DNA from: Stenogyne calaminthoides
Lineage: Eukaryota; Streptophyta; Magnoliopsida; Lamiales; Lamiaceae
Length of the DNA stretch: 64,000 nt
Assembly: GCA_037126765.1 (NCBI GenBank)
Contig: JBBCBC010000021.1
Span: forward strand, 24,755,434 to 24,819,433
Reading direction: 5' to 3'
The notes under the pieces are model-generated. The model was not told where the DNA came from. It saw only the letters and a program-made list of their open reading frames with translations, and did not search any database. Made by a program: the position numbers and the translations under genes. This document shows positions 1 through 11,182 of this stretch, in pieces (position 1 is the stretch's first letter; each line of letters opens with the position of its first letter).

Positions 1-77
1 AAGTTTCTCGATTAGCCCTATCATCTTCAATACATGAGGAGAAACCTTCCCTCCCTCGGACAATCGGCATCTAAACA
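1..77. other. Left edge, flank of solo LTR
   Basis: No gene is visible. The last five bases (73-77, AAACA) are the left target-site copy of the solo LTR that follows. This stretch was contiguous with base 1564 before that insertion, so it belongs to the same host sequence as 1564-3709. Confidence 0.5.
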
Positions 78-1558
78 TGTTGGTCCCGAAAAACGCGATT
101 TAAAACTCGTAAAATCTCAATGGGAGGTGACTTAATTTTTTTTTTTTAAATGTGTTATGCAGATTTGCTAAAGTATGTATGACAGTTAATATGAAAGCAA
201 ATAAGAACACACGTATTTTTATAGTGGTTCGGACAACTCGTCCTACATCCACTCTTCCCTTCATGGGGCACCAACTTAACCAACAGATGTTTACCGAGTT
301 CTCACTCAAACGGGACTTATCACCCTCACGGGATCGCCTATCCTCCCTTTTGGGATTGCTAGATGTTTACCGAGTTCTCACTCAAACGGGACTTATCACC
401 CTCACGGGATCGCCTACCCTCCCTTTCGGGATTGCTAGATGTTTACCGAGTTCACACTCACCTACAAACTTAACCGATCGATTTGGGTAAGGTTTGTTTG
501 GTTTCAACTAGGTTGAGATTTTCCTTACATTTGTTTAGCCTCAATGCTAAGGATGGGAAAATCTCTAAGCTTAGGATATATCATTTGTGCTTAGATCTAG
601 GGTAGAACACTTTTGAAATATGTGTGTATATTTCTTGCTTTCTGTGTGTTCTATGAATGGAGCCGCTTGAATATTTGGCTTTAATTTCCCTTTGCAGATC
701 CTCCATCTTATTCTTTTGAAGATAGTGCAATGTATTTATAGTGTGGATTTAAATATTACCGTTGGAAAGTAATATTCAAATCCATACTAATAACTTCCAA
801 ACTTTTCTTTGTCCTTTTTTGACTTTTCCTCGCGACTTTATGTCACATCAATATGCGTGTTGTCTTCTTATTGGCCACCGCTTTTGTGTGTCTAACTAGG
901 CGATTTCATCTCGTCTTATTCTTTATTCGACTCTTGGTATCGCAGATTTACGGTCCGCGAAACTGGTCAATAGAAAAACGGTCTGCAGTTTTACGGTCTC
1001 TGATCGTCGGCACAATAGGATCGGATCGAGACAACATCGGTCGCAGACATCTGGTCACGCGATCTCGGGTCGTGAGATCGGTCAGATCCGTCAAGAAAGA
1101 CATCGGTACCAGACAGTCAACAACATCGGTCCAGATTCGTCAAGAAGATCGGTCACCACACTCGTGAACACTATCGGTCACCAGCATCTTTGTCGAAGAT
1201 CGGTCGGTGCACTGTCAACAATATCGGTCACCAGATCTGGTCACCAGATCTGGGTCAATGACATCGGTCATTTGATCGCAAAATTGCATCGACCTTTGCA
1301 TCATCATTTCTTCTTCAAAAATCAAAGATGTTTCTTCTTGTTCATTTCATCGGTTTACTCGGAACTCATCCTACTCATCGATCTCGATCGACCTCGTCTC
1401 ATAGATCTCGTCGATCTCGATCATCTTAAATCGATTTCGTGAGTTCCCCCCTCAATTTGTTCTCTCGTTCCCCCTCAACTTGTTATCTGTAGATTAGCTT
1501 CAAAAATACAAGTTGATAATGTTTTGGCATAATTAATCAAAACTAAAATATCTCAACA
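78..1558 (-). mobile_element. Solo LTR, copia-like family D (copy D1)
   Basis: The + strand starts TGTTGGTCCC and ends CTAAAATATCTCAACA. It is flanked by a perfect 5-bp duplication AAACA (73-77 and 1559-1563). It is the reverse complement of the LTR at 58613-59915, with the same ends, the same motif at 220-265 ending in a TATA-like TATTTATAGTG (about 731-740), and the same target sequence. The TATA orientation shows that the LTR reads on the minus strand. No internal domain lies inside, so it is a solo LTR left by LTR-LTR recombination. Positions 900-1440 carry many ATCGGTCA-type strings where ATCAGTCA would be expected from related LTRs (see findings). Confidence 0.85.
285..436. repeat. Tandem duplication of 76 bp inside LTR D1
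   Basis: Two head-to-tail copies (285-360 and 361-436) start AGATGTTTACCGAGTTC and end GGGATTGCT. They differ at only a few bases, and a third partial copy starts at 437. Copy D2 has a shorter, differently organised repeat at the matching place (59458-59548). Confidence 0.9.
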
Positions 1559-1563
1559 AAACA

Positions 1564-3709
1564 GATCTCTCATCACTTCATAAATCTCAGAACGAGATTC
1601 AGAATCAAAGAGATCATTCAGATGCTTAATCATCTTGAAGGGAAGCATCTTCTCATTTCGCTTTTGCTTATTTCGGGAGTCATTCCGAGTAAAGATAACA
1701 AATCGAGCTTGGGAAGCATCCTCTTGATGCTTTTTTTTGGGTTCTTGTTAACGAGCTTCAAACCTCTTGATACCAAACCTCGGGGTAGCGAGGATTGGCG
1801 TGTCCAACACGTACTCAATCTTCTCTTGCTTGAGCACCAAACGAACGTTTCGGTGCTAGTCGAGAAAGTTAGGCCCAGCCAACTTGTTCGTTTCCAAAAT
1901 GCTTCTCAATGACAAGTTATTCATTTCAACAATTCTAAAGAAATAAAATAAAACGAGAATTAAAACACATAATTCCTATGATCAATATTCAGCAATTCAA
2001 AATAAACATGGCCTTTTAATTTATTTTGTCTCCATTATTTTCACATACTTAACGACCTCATCGGGTACGAATTTATATCTAATATAAATCATAATGGACT
2101 AGGATCAACATTACTACCATGATAATCCCAGCGAAGGCTGATCATTATGATAGCATAACTGGTAGGTCTCCAAACCAATTGCCAAATTGCAACTCCTAGT
2201 TGTCGAACCTAGTTCGAATGATGTCACTTACCCTTTGTTCCCCGCGAGGGCTAGCAAAACAAAGTTAAGTTAGTTTACAACCATCAAGCGGCAACATTTT
2301 CATGTCCCTATAAAAGTCCCGTTAGATGTAGATCCGAGCAAAAGACGAGGGTCTTTAAGTACTCATTGGAACGAAATCTCCTGTTTACTTTTAATTTTGA
2401 TGGAAGACATCTTTTCAAGTTAATGAGAAAACCATATTTTAGTGAGGAACGTTTTAAAAGACGGGGTATTAATTGCTTAATCGAGATCCATGAAGTCTAA
2501 GTCATATTTGAGCAATTACGGGCGCCGCCTACCCAAACATGATGTATACGGACTCACAAATATTTGGGCGCCGTCTATCCAAGCATTTAACACGGTCCGA
2601 CATTTATTTGGGCGCCACCTACCCAAACATTTATAACGTGGACTTAAACGTTAACTAATTTAAAAACGATTAAACAAGTTAACAGTGGGTTTTTAATAAA
2701 CCATTTGAAAATGAATTTAATTTTAATTAAAGATCTATTTTAAGATTATTAAAATTGATTAATCCAATTAATCGTCTTGACCCAACCGAATTTTAATCTC
2801 AGAATTATATCCAATAAAATTCCAAAATTCTGTTTTTATTTATTTTAATCCTGTGGGCTTAATCGAATTTGCAAAATAGCCCTCCTACATCATCACCCAA
2901 CCAAATCGAATCCAATTTGAAGTCTAAACATTAAATTAACCCAATTTCAGAATCAAAATCGCATCACAATGAATCAAATTAATTTCATCCGTTCAAACCA
3001 AATAAGAAACCAAAACAATCGAAACAGTTTGGGTCCCAATGAAGACAAACAGAATCGAACGAGGCGACACGACACTGTTCGGCCAGTGGTTCGACGTGGG
3101 TCGCCAACGCCACGCCTAGCGTGCGGGCGACCCATCATCGATGCGGATGAGGCGGAGGCATAAGCGCGGTGCCGCACCCATGGTCGATCTCTAGTTCGAA
3201 ACCAGATCGACGAACACAAGCAGGCGATGAGTCGGCGGCACATCGCCACTGGCTCTTCCCGAGTCCAGTGACGCGCCACCTTGAAACGCATCGAGACGCA
3301 CACGCCGGCCAAGCCACGAGTACGTTCAAGCGACCAATATCAAAATCGTAGTGATTTGCCATGAATCGTAGTGGAAACGATCGAAGCCTCCAAGGCAAGA
3401 TTGGGGCATTTCAGGGTCGAGCCGCGGGCTCCCGCGCACTTTGCGAGGTGCGGTGCCTAGCATCGGCCCTTGGCGATGCGGCATAGCGCCGTTGGCCGAG
3501 GTCTGAAACGCGAGGCAGCGTGGCAGTGGAAATTGGGGAGAAACTCTAATTTCTTGGTTCTTGGTGAAGACGAAAGGGGACGAGCTAAACAGGACCAAAA
3601 CAAAACAAAACAAGGGGTGCGGTTTAATGAGAAAAACCGTGCCCCACTGATTATTAAAAAAATTAATTAATTTTAAAAATCAGATTTTATGCAATTAAAA
3701 CAAGAGCCT
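1564..3709 (-). mobile_element. Internal region of a family-B copia-like element, no recognisable gag-pol
   Basis: This region lies directly left of a minus-strand primer-binding site (3710-3724) and LTR (3726-5339), so it is the leader side of an element that reads right to left. The part at 3060-3650 is GC-rich and gives several overlapping short frames, none with a domain I recognise. From 2518 to 2632 a GGGCGCC...CCAAACAT motif occurs three times. No gag, protease or reverse transcriptase motif is visible, so the element may be non-autonomous (LARD-like), or the coding part may lie beyond the left edge. The second LTR is not in the window. Confidence 0.5.
2518..2632. repeat. Three spaced copies of a GGGCGCC motif
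   Basis: Copies near 2520-2540, 2566-2587 and 2611-2632 share the pattern GGGCGCC-N-CCTACCCAAACAT with small changes and are spaced about 45 bp. They lie in the untranslated leader of the family-B element. The function is unknown. Confidence 0.75.
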
Positions 3710-3724
3710 GGAGCTCTGATACCA
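3710..3724 (-). promoter_or_regulatory. Primer-binding site, initiator tRNA-Met type
   Basis: The minus strand reads TGGTATCAGAGCTCC one base inside the LTR. This is the usual plant copia primer-binding site, complementary to the 3' end of initiator tRNA-Met. It fixes the orientation of the element as right to left. Confidence 0.85.
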
Positions 3725-3725
3725 C

Positions 3726-5339
3726 TGTTGGAATATAGAGGCACGTAAAACACGTAATCACATGCGCAGCAAAAATAATAGTTCACCAACAACGAACAAT
3801 TAATTGCATACAGATTACAATAATCATAACGAGAAATCTTACAGTAGGTTGAGCGCAGATTTCTCTACTATGGTATTCACGTAATCCCCGATTATAAACT
3901 TGTACGGATTTGCCAGCGTTGAATCCCGAGACAGATTTGCTAGGAAAATCCAAACTCTAGATCTTATGGAGAAAATATGAAGTAACGTTGTTTGTGAATT
4001 CCCTAGAGCTTGTATATAATAGGGAAGCCCAGCTTAAACCCTAAGCTAGCCCAATTAGGGAAATAAAATCCCTAATCTTGAATTAAATTAATTCCTTTTA
4101 ATTTAATTCCCTAAATGTAAATCTCTACGAATTTAAATGTCTTATATGAAAATCTCTACGATTTATTTCCATATGCATTAAATCCTACAATTATATTCCA
4201 AATATAATTATTGGGAATTCTTATTTAATTAAATCCAATTTAATTAAATATTAAATATTAATAATAATTAATTCCAAATTAATCTATTATTAATTACTTC
4301 TCCATAAATTAAATATTAAATCCAATTTAACATTTAATCAACCAACTATAATCCATAAAAGGGAACTACTTGTTGTGTGACCCATAGGCCCTCATATATC
4401 GAGCGATTAGTCAAACTAACGGTCTTAATTGAACCCTAGTCAATAAATAAGACATTCTCAATATATGAGGTACGTTGCGAGAAACATGCAACTACCTGTA
4501 ACTGAAACGTGGGCAATTGCGATTTCCTCCTTTCATTCACGAATACTCGATTAGTCTTGAACATGATGAAGTGTCTATTCAAATAACTTAATCAATTTAT
4601 CTCAAATCACTAATTGATCATTATTGTCACACTTAGTCACAAAGTCTAAGTTGACGTGCGTTGGTCAATAACTTCGATCCAATTATGATGAGAAGATGAG
4701 TATTCTCTCTAAATCCACTTTGAGGAATGAATCATTTCTTGACTCAACTACCACGCACATGCACTTCATGATGAACCCAATACAAGCCGTATCTACCCAT
4801 GGAAGGGTGCAAGCATTGGTCATGGTGAAAGTTCATCACTCCATACATGTCGTGTGTATTGACCTCAAGTCAAATGAGTATCGCATCGCTCCTACTAACC
4901 GAAACACCCGTAGACACATATAGTGGAACTACATCAAACGGTTTCTCGGATGGGTATACCAATACCCTCTAAGGTATTTGTGCATCCATCATGAGATACC
5001 TAGTATCTCGTAGTAAGTGAGATGTTACTACACTCTCTAAGAGTATGATGCAGATCGCACACCAATCTCCATTGCATCATCAATATCCCTTTCTTGATGA
5101 TCCTCGATTGGGGCTATTTAAGAATCATGCTTAAGTCATCTGTGTTCTCACTCACTCAATGACAGCAGTGACTCAAGGGAACACATATAAGAATAAATGC
5201 AAACAATCAAACATAATATTCTAATTAGTGTAACGTCATACATTTAATATTAAACAAATAATAATATTAAACTAATACTGAATATTATCTAAGTATTATG
5301 TCCTTACAAAGGATTGTCTCTAGGACACTAACACTAACA
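3726..5339 (-). mobile_element. LTR of family B, 5' LTR of a copia-like element (copy B1)
   Basis: The + strand starts TGTTGGAATATAGAGG and ends GGACACTAACACTAACA. The primer-binding site abuts its left end, so it is the 5' LTR of a minus-strand element. Shortened copies of the same LTR lie at 7272-8848 and 40611-41714 in the same orientation. On the right it abuts a truncated family-A LTR. Confidence 0.8.
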
Positions 5340-6531
5340 CAGGCAACATACCGAAGAATCAGAGGACCTAAAGATCAGATGACCACCATGTGACAAGACT
5401 CAGAAGACCAGAAGACCTACATCAAAAGAAGTGAAGAAGAGTCTGTAAGTTGTGCTAAGACAACCTGCATCGGAAGACTCAATCAGGTAAACTGATCAGT
5501 CTGGACTGATCAGGTCAGCTCAAATCAGGTGACAACCGGAAGTTCACCAAGTCATACAAGTTCATCAGACACGAAGAATGTCAACCTAAGTTGGTAAATC
5601 AAACACTGAATAAGTGCAATTGATAACCAATGAGAGCAAGACACGTATGTACGGAGCTGACATTGTAGGACGAGGTGCTTCAGAGTTAAACGGCTAGTTC
5701 GATTTTGTGCCTATAAATATGGGATCAACTTTCATAGTAAGGTTACGGAAATAATCCACAAGCTCAAGCAAAGCTACATTTCCGCACCAAGAACACAAGA
5801 TTAAGCAAATATTCTAAGTGTTCATCCCATGAGTTCTTATCATAGAATTCTTATCCTCTAGCTTTAGGCTATTCATATACTAGGATAGAATTCCAGTTGG
5901 AACAAAACAAATCTTATACCCAAACCAAAGTTAGGATAAGTTTGTTTAGCAAGATTTCTGACTAGGGTTTCTAGTTCTGATTTCTGGGATTGGTTGAGTG
6001 AGAACTCTTGAAACATCTGTTGTACTGTGTTGGACTAACACATTAATCTAAGTCCAGTTGGTTAGTTGGTGCCCCTGCTGATAGGGAAGGTTGGAAGTAG
6101 GACAAGTTGTCCGAACCACTATAAAAATCAGGTGTGCATTATCTGTTTACCTGCTTTAAACTTTGCACACTACCTGCTTAAGATTTGCATGCATATTCTA
6201 AGTCTGGATCAGGTTTGCACCACCAAGCAACTGATCTGATCAGTTTGACCCTTTGTCATCTGACTCAAAACAGATAACTTAGAATTTTGATTTAACAAAC
6301 TGGTTTTTCACATGTGTAAAACTTAGCTTCCGCACATCAGTTAAACTGATAGACACCGAACTGATCTGCCCTCAGGCGATCAGTAAGTTGGATATTAGTC
6401 CAAACTGATTCACCCGCACTCTGATCAGGTAACTTGCTCTTCACACCTGATCTCACGCAAAAGTTTTTAGAAGTCTATTCACCCCTCCCCTCTAGACTTC
6501 TGCCCTCACGGAAACCCGTTCGGGACCTACA
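5340..6531 (+). mobile_element. Truncated LTR of copia family A (copy A4)
   Basis: The right end reads CCCGTTCGGGACCTACA, the mirror of the TGTAGGTCCCGAACGGG ends of the LTRs at 16548 and 29417. A TATA-like CCTATAAATATGGG near 5710 gives + orientation. Full family-A LTRs are about 1573 bp. Roughly the first 380 bp are missing and the left side is cut exactly where LTR B1 ends. What follows on the right (AAAACTCTCGC) is not a primer-binding site, so this was a 3' or solo LTR. Confidence 0.75.
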
Positions 6532-6533
6532 AA

Positions 6534-6960
6534 AACTCTCGCAAGTGTACCTTTAATTTTTGAATCCACCGTACTGTGCTTGCTTCCTCAGTACCTCTTC
6601 CAACATCCTAACTTAGTCCAGTAAAATTTCTTAATCCATAAGCTCCAATCCTTCTTGAGAGCATCCCAACGATTTTTAAGTTGCACTCTTTGTATAATCC
6701 CGGTTGGTAGATACCTTAAATTTCTTCCTAATTTCCAACCAGTGCTATTGAAATGACTACTATGCTTATTTCCAGCCTGAACCTCCTCCACACATATTCT
6801 AATAAATGCTTCTATAGCACTATGATCCCAACTTGCCTTTGCATTAGACTCTGTAACGGGAATAGACCCCTTACTACTTTCAGGGCTTTGAGATGGTTAA
6901 AATAGTGATTGTGATTGCATTTGAGAGTTAATTTAAGTTCTTGACCATGGCATTTGTGAT
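6534..6960 (-). pseudogene. Myb/SANT-like DNA-binding domain fragment
   Basis: The minus strand encodes a run resembling the Myb/SANT-like domain (Myb_DNA-bind_3) common in plant proteins such as those associated with PIF/Harbinger transposons. Residues such as VEEVQAGNKHSSHFNSTGW and VQLKNRWDALKKDWSLW fit the family's trihelix pattern of spaced tryptophans. An upstream ATG near 6960 is followed by in-frame stops, and the domain loses frame towards 6600. The fragment ends where LTR A4 begins. I read it as a dead gene fragment, of either a transposon-associated or a host gene. The domain call rests on pattern recall only. Confidence 0.55.
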
Positions 6961-7271
6961 CCCATAACTACATAAATATAACTCAATTATGCAACTAGCA
7001 ATGTAACTAAAAAAGAATAGTCAGCCATATATATTTGATGGCTCCCAACAAGTGGCAAGTAATTGTCACAGTAAGAAAATAATTTGTTATTTATAAACAT
7101 AAAAAATCCAGAAATATAAGCAAACAATCAATATTCCTTATTCTATCATGATATGAGTAGTTCAAATATCCCTTATTCTCTTTTATGAAAATACTTTATG
7201 GAGGCTCAAATCTTAAAAAAAGAAAAAGGTTCATTAATATGCCCATCTATATTAGTGTAAATGTCATCCAG
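6961..7271. other. AT-rich spacer
   Basis: Low-complexity AT-rich sequence between the Myb-like fragment and LTR B2. No frame, repeat pair or transposon end was recognised. Confidence 0.5.
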
Positions 7272-8848
7272 TGTAATACATGTGCAGCGAAAATAAACAG
7301 TTCACCAACAACGAACAATTAATTGCATAAAAGATTATAATAATCATAACGAGAAATCTTACAGTAACTCGAGAGCAGATTTCTCAATTATGGTATCCAC
7401 GTAATCCCCAATCACGAACTTGCACAGATTTACCAGCGTTGAATCCCGAGACGAGTTTGCTAGGAAAATTCTAACTCTAGATCTTATGAAGAGAATAATG
7501 AATTAATGTTATTTGTGAATTCTCAATAGCTCTATATATAGGGAGAGACCCAACTTAAATCTTAAGATAAACTAATTAGGAAATAAATTCCCTAATCTTG
7601 TAAATTAAATCCCATTGATTTAATTCCCATATATAAAATATCTACGGATTTAATACCCATGTATATCAAATATCTACGAATTTGATTCCATATATATTAA
7701 ATCATATAATAATATTTCATATATTATTATTGAGAATCCTATTTAATTAAATCCAATTTAATTAAACATTAATAATAATTAATTCTAAATTAAGCTATTA
7801 TTAATTAATTATCCATAAATTAAATATCAAATCCAATTTAACATTTAATCAACCAATTATAATCTGTAAAAGGGAAAAACTTGTTGTGTGACCCATAGGC
7901 CCTCATATATCTAGTGATTAGTCAAACCAACGGTCATAATTGAACCCTAGACAATAAATCAGACATTCTCAATATATGAGGTACGTTGCGAGAAACATGC
8001 AACTACCTGTAACTGAAACATGGGCTATTACGATTTACTCCTTTCATTCGCGAATACTCGATTAAGTCTTGAACATGATGAAGTGTATATTCAAATAACT
8101 TAATCATATTATCTCTAATCACTAATTGATCATGTATGTCACACTTAGCCACAAAGTCTAAGTTGGCGTGCATCGACCGATGACTTAGATCCAATTATGA
8201 TGAGAAGACGAGTATTCTCTCTAAATCCACATTGAGGAATGAATCTTATTCTTCGTTCAACTACCACGCACATGCATTTCGTGATGAACCAAATCCAAGC
8301 CATATCTACCCTTGGAAGGGTGCAAGCGTCAGTCATGGTCAAAGTTCATTACTCCACACGTGTCGTGCATATTGAACTCAAGTCAAAGGAGTATCACATC
8401 ACTCCCACTAACCGAGACACCCGTAGACACATATTGTGGAATCACATCAAACGGTTTCTCGGATGGGTATACCAATACCCTCTAAGGTGTCTGTGTATCC
8501 ATCATGAGATAACTAGTATCTCGTAGTAAGTGAAATCTTACTACACTCTCTAAGAGTGTGATGCAGATCGCACACCAATCTCAATTGCATCATCAATATT
8601 CCATTCTTGATGATCCTTGATCGGGGCCATTTGAGAATCATGCTTAAGTCATCTGAGTTCTTAAAACCTCAATGACAGCAATGACTCATGGGAGCACTTG
8701 CATGAATAAATGCAAACAATCAAACATAATATTCAAACAAGTGTATTGCCATACATTATATTAAATGAACTATAATATTAAATCAAACTGAATATCATCG
8801 AGTATTATGTTCTTACAATAGATTGTCTTTAGGACACTAACACTAACA
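7272..8848 (-). mobile_element. LTR of family B, slightly truncated (copy B2)
   Basis: Matches B1 from CATGTGCAGCG (B1: CATGCGCAGC near 3761) to the shared right end GGACACTAACACTAACA. About the first 35 bp of the LTR, including the TGTTGG end, are missing or replaced. No target duplication could be identified. No primer-binding site is present, so it is probably a degraded solo LTR. Confidence 0.75.
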
Positions 8849-10050
8849 ATATATACTATACATACATGAATGAGTAGAAGAATTCTTTCACAATCTTATC
8901 ATACATATAATAAATATCAAATTATAAATATATGTAATTATAGCCTTAACATCCTTAGGAAAATCTTCATAATTTGACTCGTACCATTTTCTAGTGGTGT
9001 AACTGCTACCAATCAAGTAAAATGTCATCCCGGTGGTAAACAAGAAGGCATAGAGTGTTTGAGAAATGCAAGAAATTCCCCAAAATTCACCATTATTTCT
9101 CAGTTTAGAGAGAAGGTAATGGTTATAGAAATTGCCACCAATAAACTGTACGCCCAACAACTTATACAAATGCACGTCCAATACGGATGGAAATCCTTCC
9201 AAAAGCTTGTGATTAACATGCAATATGATAAAAGAATTAAGACTAATCCTTCAATAAAAGAAGCATCTCTCGTTCTTCAAAGACAAGAGAGAAACAAATA
9301 TGAAAAGGAATTCCATATAGATAGAAAAATTATTGTGGCTTTCTCTGTATTTACTGTGCTTCACTATCTCCCGTTTTTCAGAAGTCGTTCTTCAGTGATG
9401 GCTTTCTCTATGTTTACTCATAGCGGACGAATTGGGTGTGAATTAAGGTTCAAAAATTTTGCAGAGTTTACTCAATTTTTTTTAATATAAATGATGGGTA
9501 CATTTGAAATATTACAAATAAAGTGAAGACAAAATAGTAATAATACTAAATAAAATAATAAGAGTTAGATATAAGCAGAAAAAAGTTGATGAGTTGCTGC
9601 TTTGAGAAAAAACGTTTTTAAGTGCTTTTAATAATTGGGTAGTAGAGTTTCAAAACACTTTATAAGTGAACTTTAATTTGCAAACACTCACGTAACATAA
9701 TTGCCCAAATTTGAGATATGTATGGCAATTTTAATAATTCTTATACTTCGAATGAGGTGTCGAAGATTTGTATAACAATTATACAGGTGTCTTGAATCAC
9801 GAGTTGTTTTTATATATGCGTTGAATGACTCCCTCACGGAAAAAACTTGAGTTACTCTTTTTAATAACAAAACTAGCAGCACAAATTTGACGCTCTCAAT
9901 AAAAAAACAGCAATAAGTCGATATTATGTTACTGCAATGGGGAAGTCACACTTTATTTACAACAGTTTTTGAATTTAAAATGCATTATTGACCACAAACG
10001 GCTAGTTGTTATTTGTTAGTTTCCATAATGAGCAGACACTCGGCTCGCTG
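8849..10050. other. Upstream spacer of gene 1 with unassigned frames
   Basis: Two open frames overlap on opposite strands: 8888-9223 minus (111 residues) and 9059-9490 plus (143 residues). Neither resembles a family I know, and their AT-rich codon use is no better than the surroundings. A short direct repeat GGCTTTCTCT-G/A-T-A/G-TTTACT occurs near 9338 and 9401. The rest is AT-rich with nothing recognised. Confidence 0.4.
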
Positions 10051-10052
10051 TG

Positions 10053-10061
10053 TTTTAAATA
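10053..10061 (+). promoter_or_regulatory. TATA-like box upstream of gene 1
   Basis: TTTTAAATA lies about 110 bp before the ATG at 10171, with a TC-rich leader following. The position is right for a core promoter but the match is weak. Confidence 0.3.
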
Positions 10062-10170
10062 CCGTCTTCACATATTCCCCCCGAAATACTAATTCGAATT
10101 ACAATTTCAAATTCCTAGAAATATAACCTGTATTTCCCTTTTCTAGAAAATAAATCAATTCTCAATCAAC

Positions 10171-11141
10171 ATGGATTTTGAGGAGGGCTTTGGTCCCGGC
10201 TTACCCCCTGCGCTGGTCTCTCTCAGCCCATTCGTTTCACCATCCCCGCGGCGGCTATCGAGCTGTTTCAGGCGGCCGAATGAGCCGGTGAGATCGAAAA
10301 AGCAGCTGGCTTGGGTGACTCTCCAGGGCCGGCTTGTTGGAGCTGAGGAGGCCACCTCGGCTAAGACTGTCGGCGTATTCGGCGCGGAGGAGGCGGTGGC
10401 TTGGGAGCTCTTTACCCCCATTCAGCGGGTTTTGACGGTCGGTGTAGTGGCCGCGGCGGCCGCCAACTCAAATAAGAACAGAGAGATTTTGAAACTGCAA
10501 AAATCTGTTGATTTAAGGGTTAGTATGGAAATTTAATTATATTTCAACTGGCTTTTGAGTTTATTAATTGAACTGGAGTTTGTTTAATTTTTTTAATTGT
10601 GTGCTGATATTTACTTGTTTAAATGACTGGATTGGTTTATTTTTTTATTATTTCAGTCGTTTTCCATTTTTCATTTTGAACGATGGATCAATCCTGTTCT
10701 AATTAAAGGATTTTCATGTCTTTTGCAGTATATACATGTTGTAGCCTACCTAAATTATTTGGGAATAAAAGTTCTGTTTGTTTGTTTTCTTTAGGCAGTT
10801 TCTATGTTGTAGTTTTACTCTGTTTTATCTACCAATGGTGATGTTTTTTTGGGTTTTAAAAACCAGAATTTTGATTTTGAAATTTAAAACTGATTCTAGT
10901 TCGGAACTTTGAAAATCGATTTAAAAAAACTACCATTACCACACTGTAAACCTACTATAAAACTACTGAAAAACCCAAAAAAATAAAAATAAAAATCAGT
11001 CACCTTATGGTTTGTCATTAATCCACACTCCCGTAAATCTCAAAAACCGATTTTTAGAACTCATTTAAAACACAAAACAAAAATCACCGGTTGAAGTCAG
11101 CATATGAGAAGAGTGGAAGTGTTACAGGCCCTTCAAACCTG

Positions 11142-11182
<41 letters not shown>

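Noticed and set aside
152..490. 112-residue frame in LTR D1
   Set aside because: It contains the 76-bp tandem duplication and lies in an LTR, so it is a chance frame.
2974..3613. Several GC-rich overlapping frames
   Set aside because: All frames are short, overlap on both strands and show no family pattern. GC richness alone keeps them open.
4030..4045. TAAACCCTAAGC as telobox near a promoter
   Set aside because: It lies inside LTR B1 and is a single unit.
8239..8526. Frame in LTR B2, also seen at 4696-4923
   Set aside because: The similarity reflects two copies of the same LTR, not a gene. The frame is antisense to the element.
9059..9490. 143-residue frame upstream of gene 1
   Set aside because: No similarity recognised, no promoter or splice context, and an equally long frame on the other strand.
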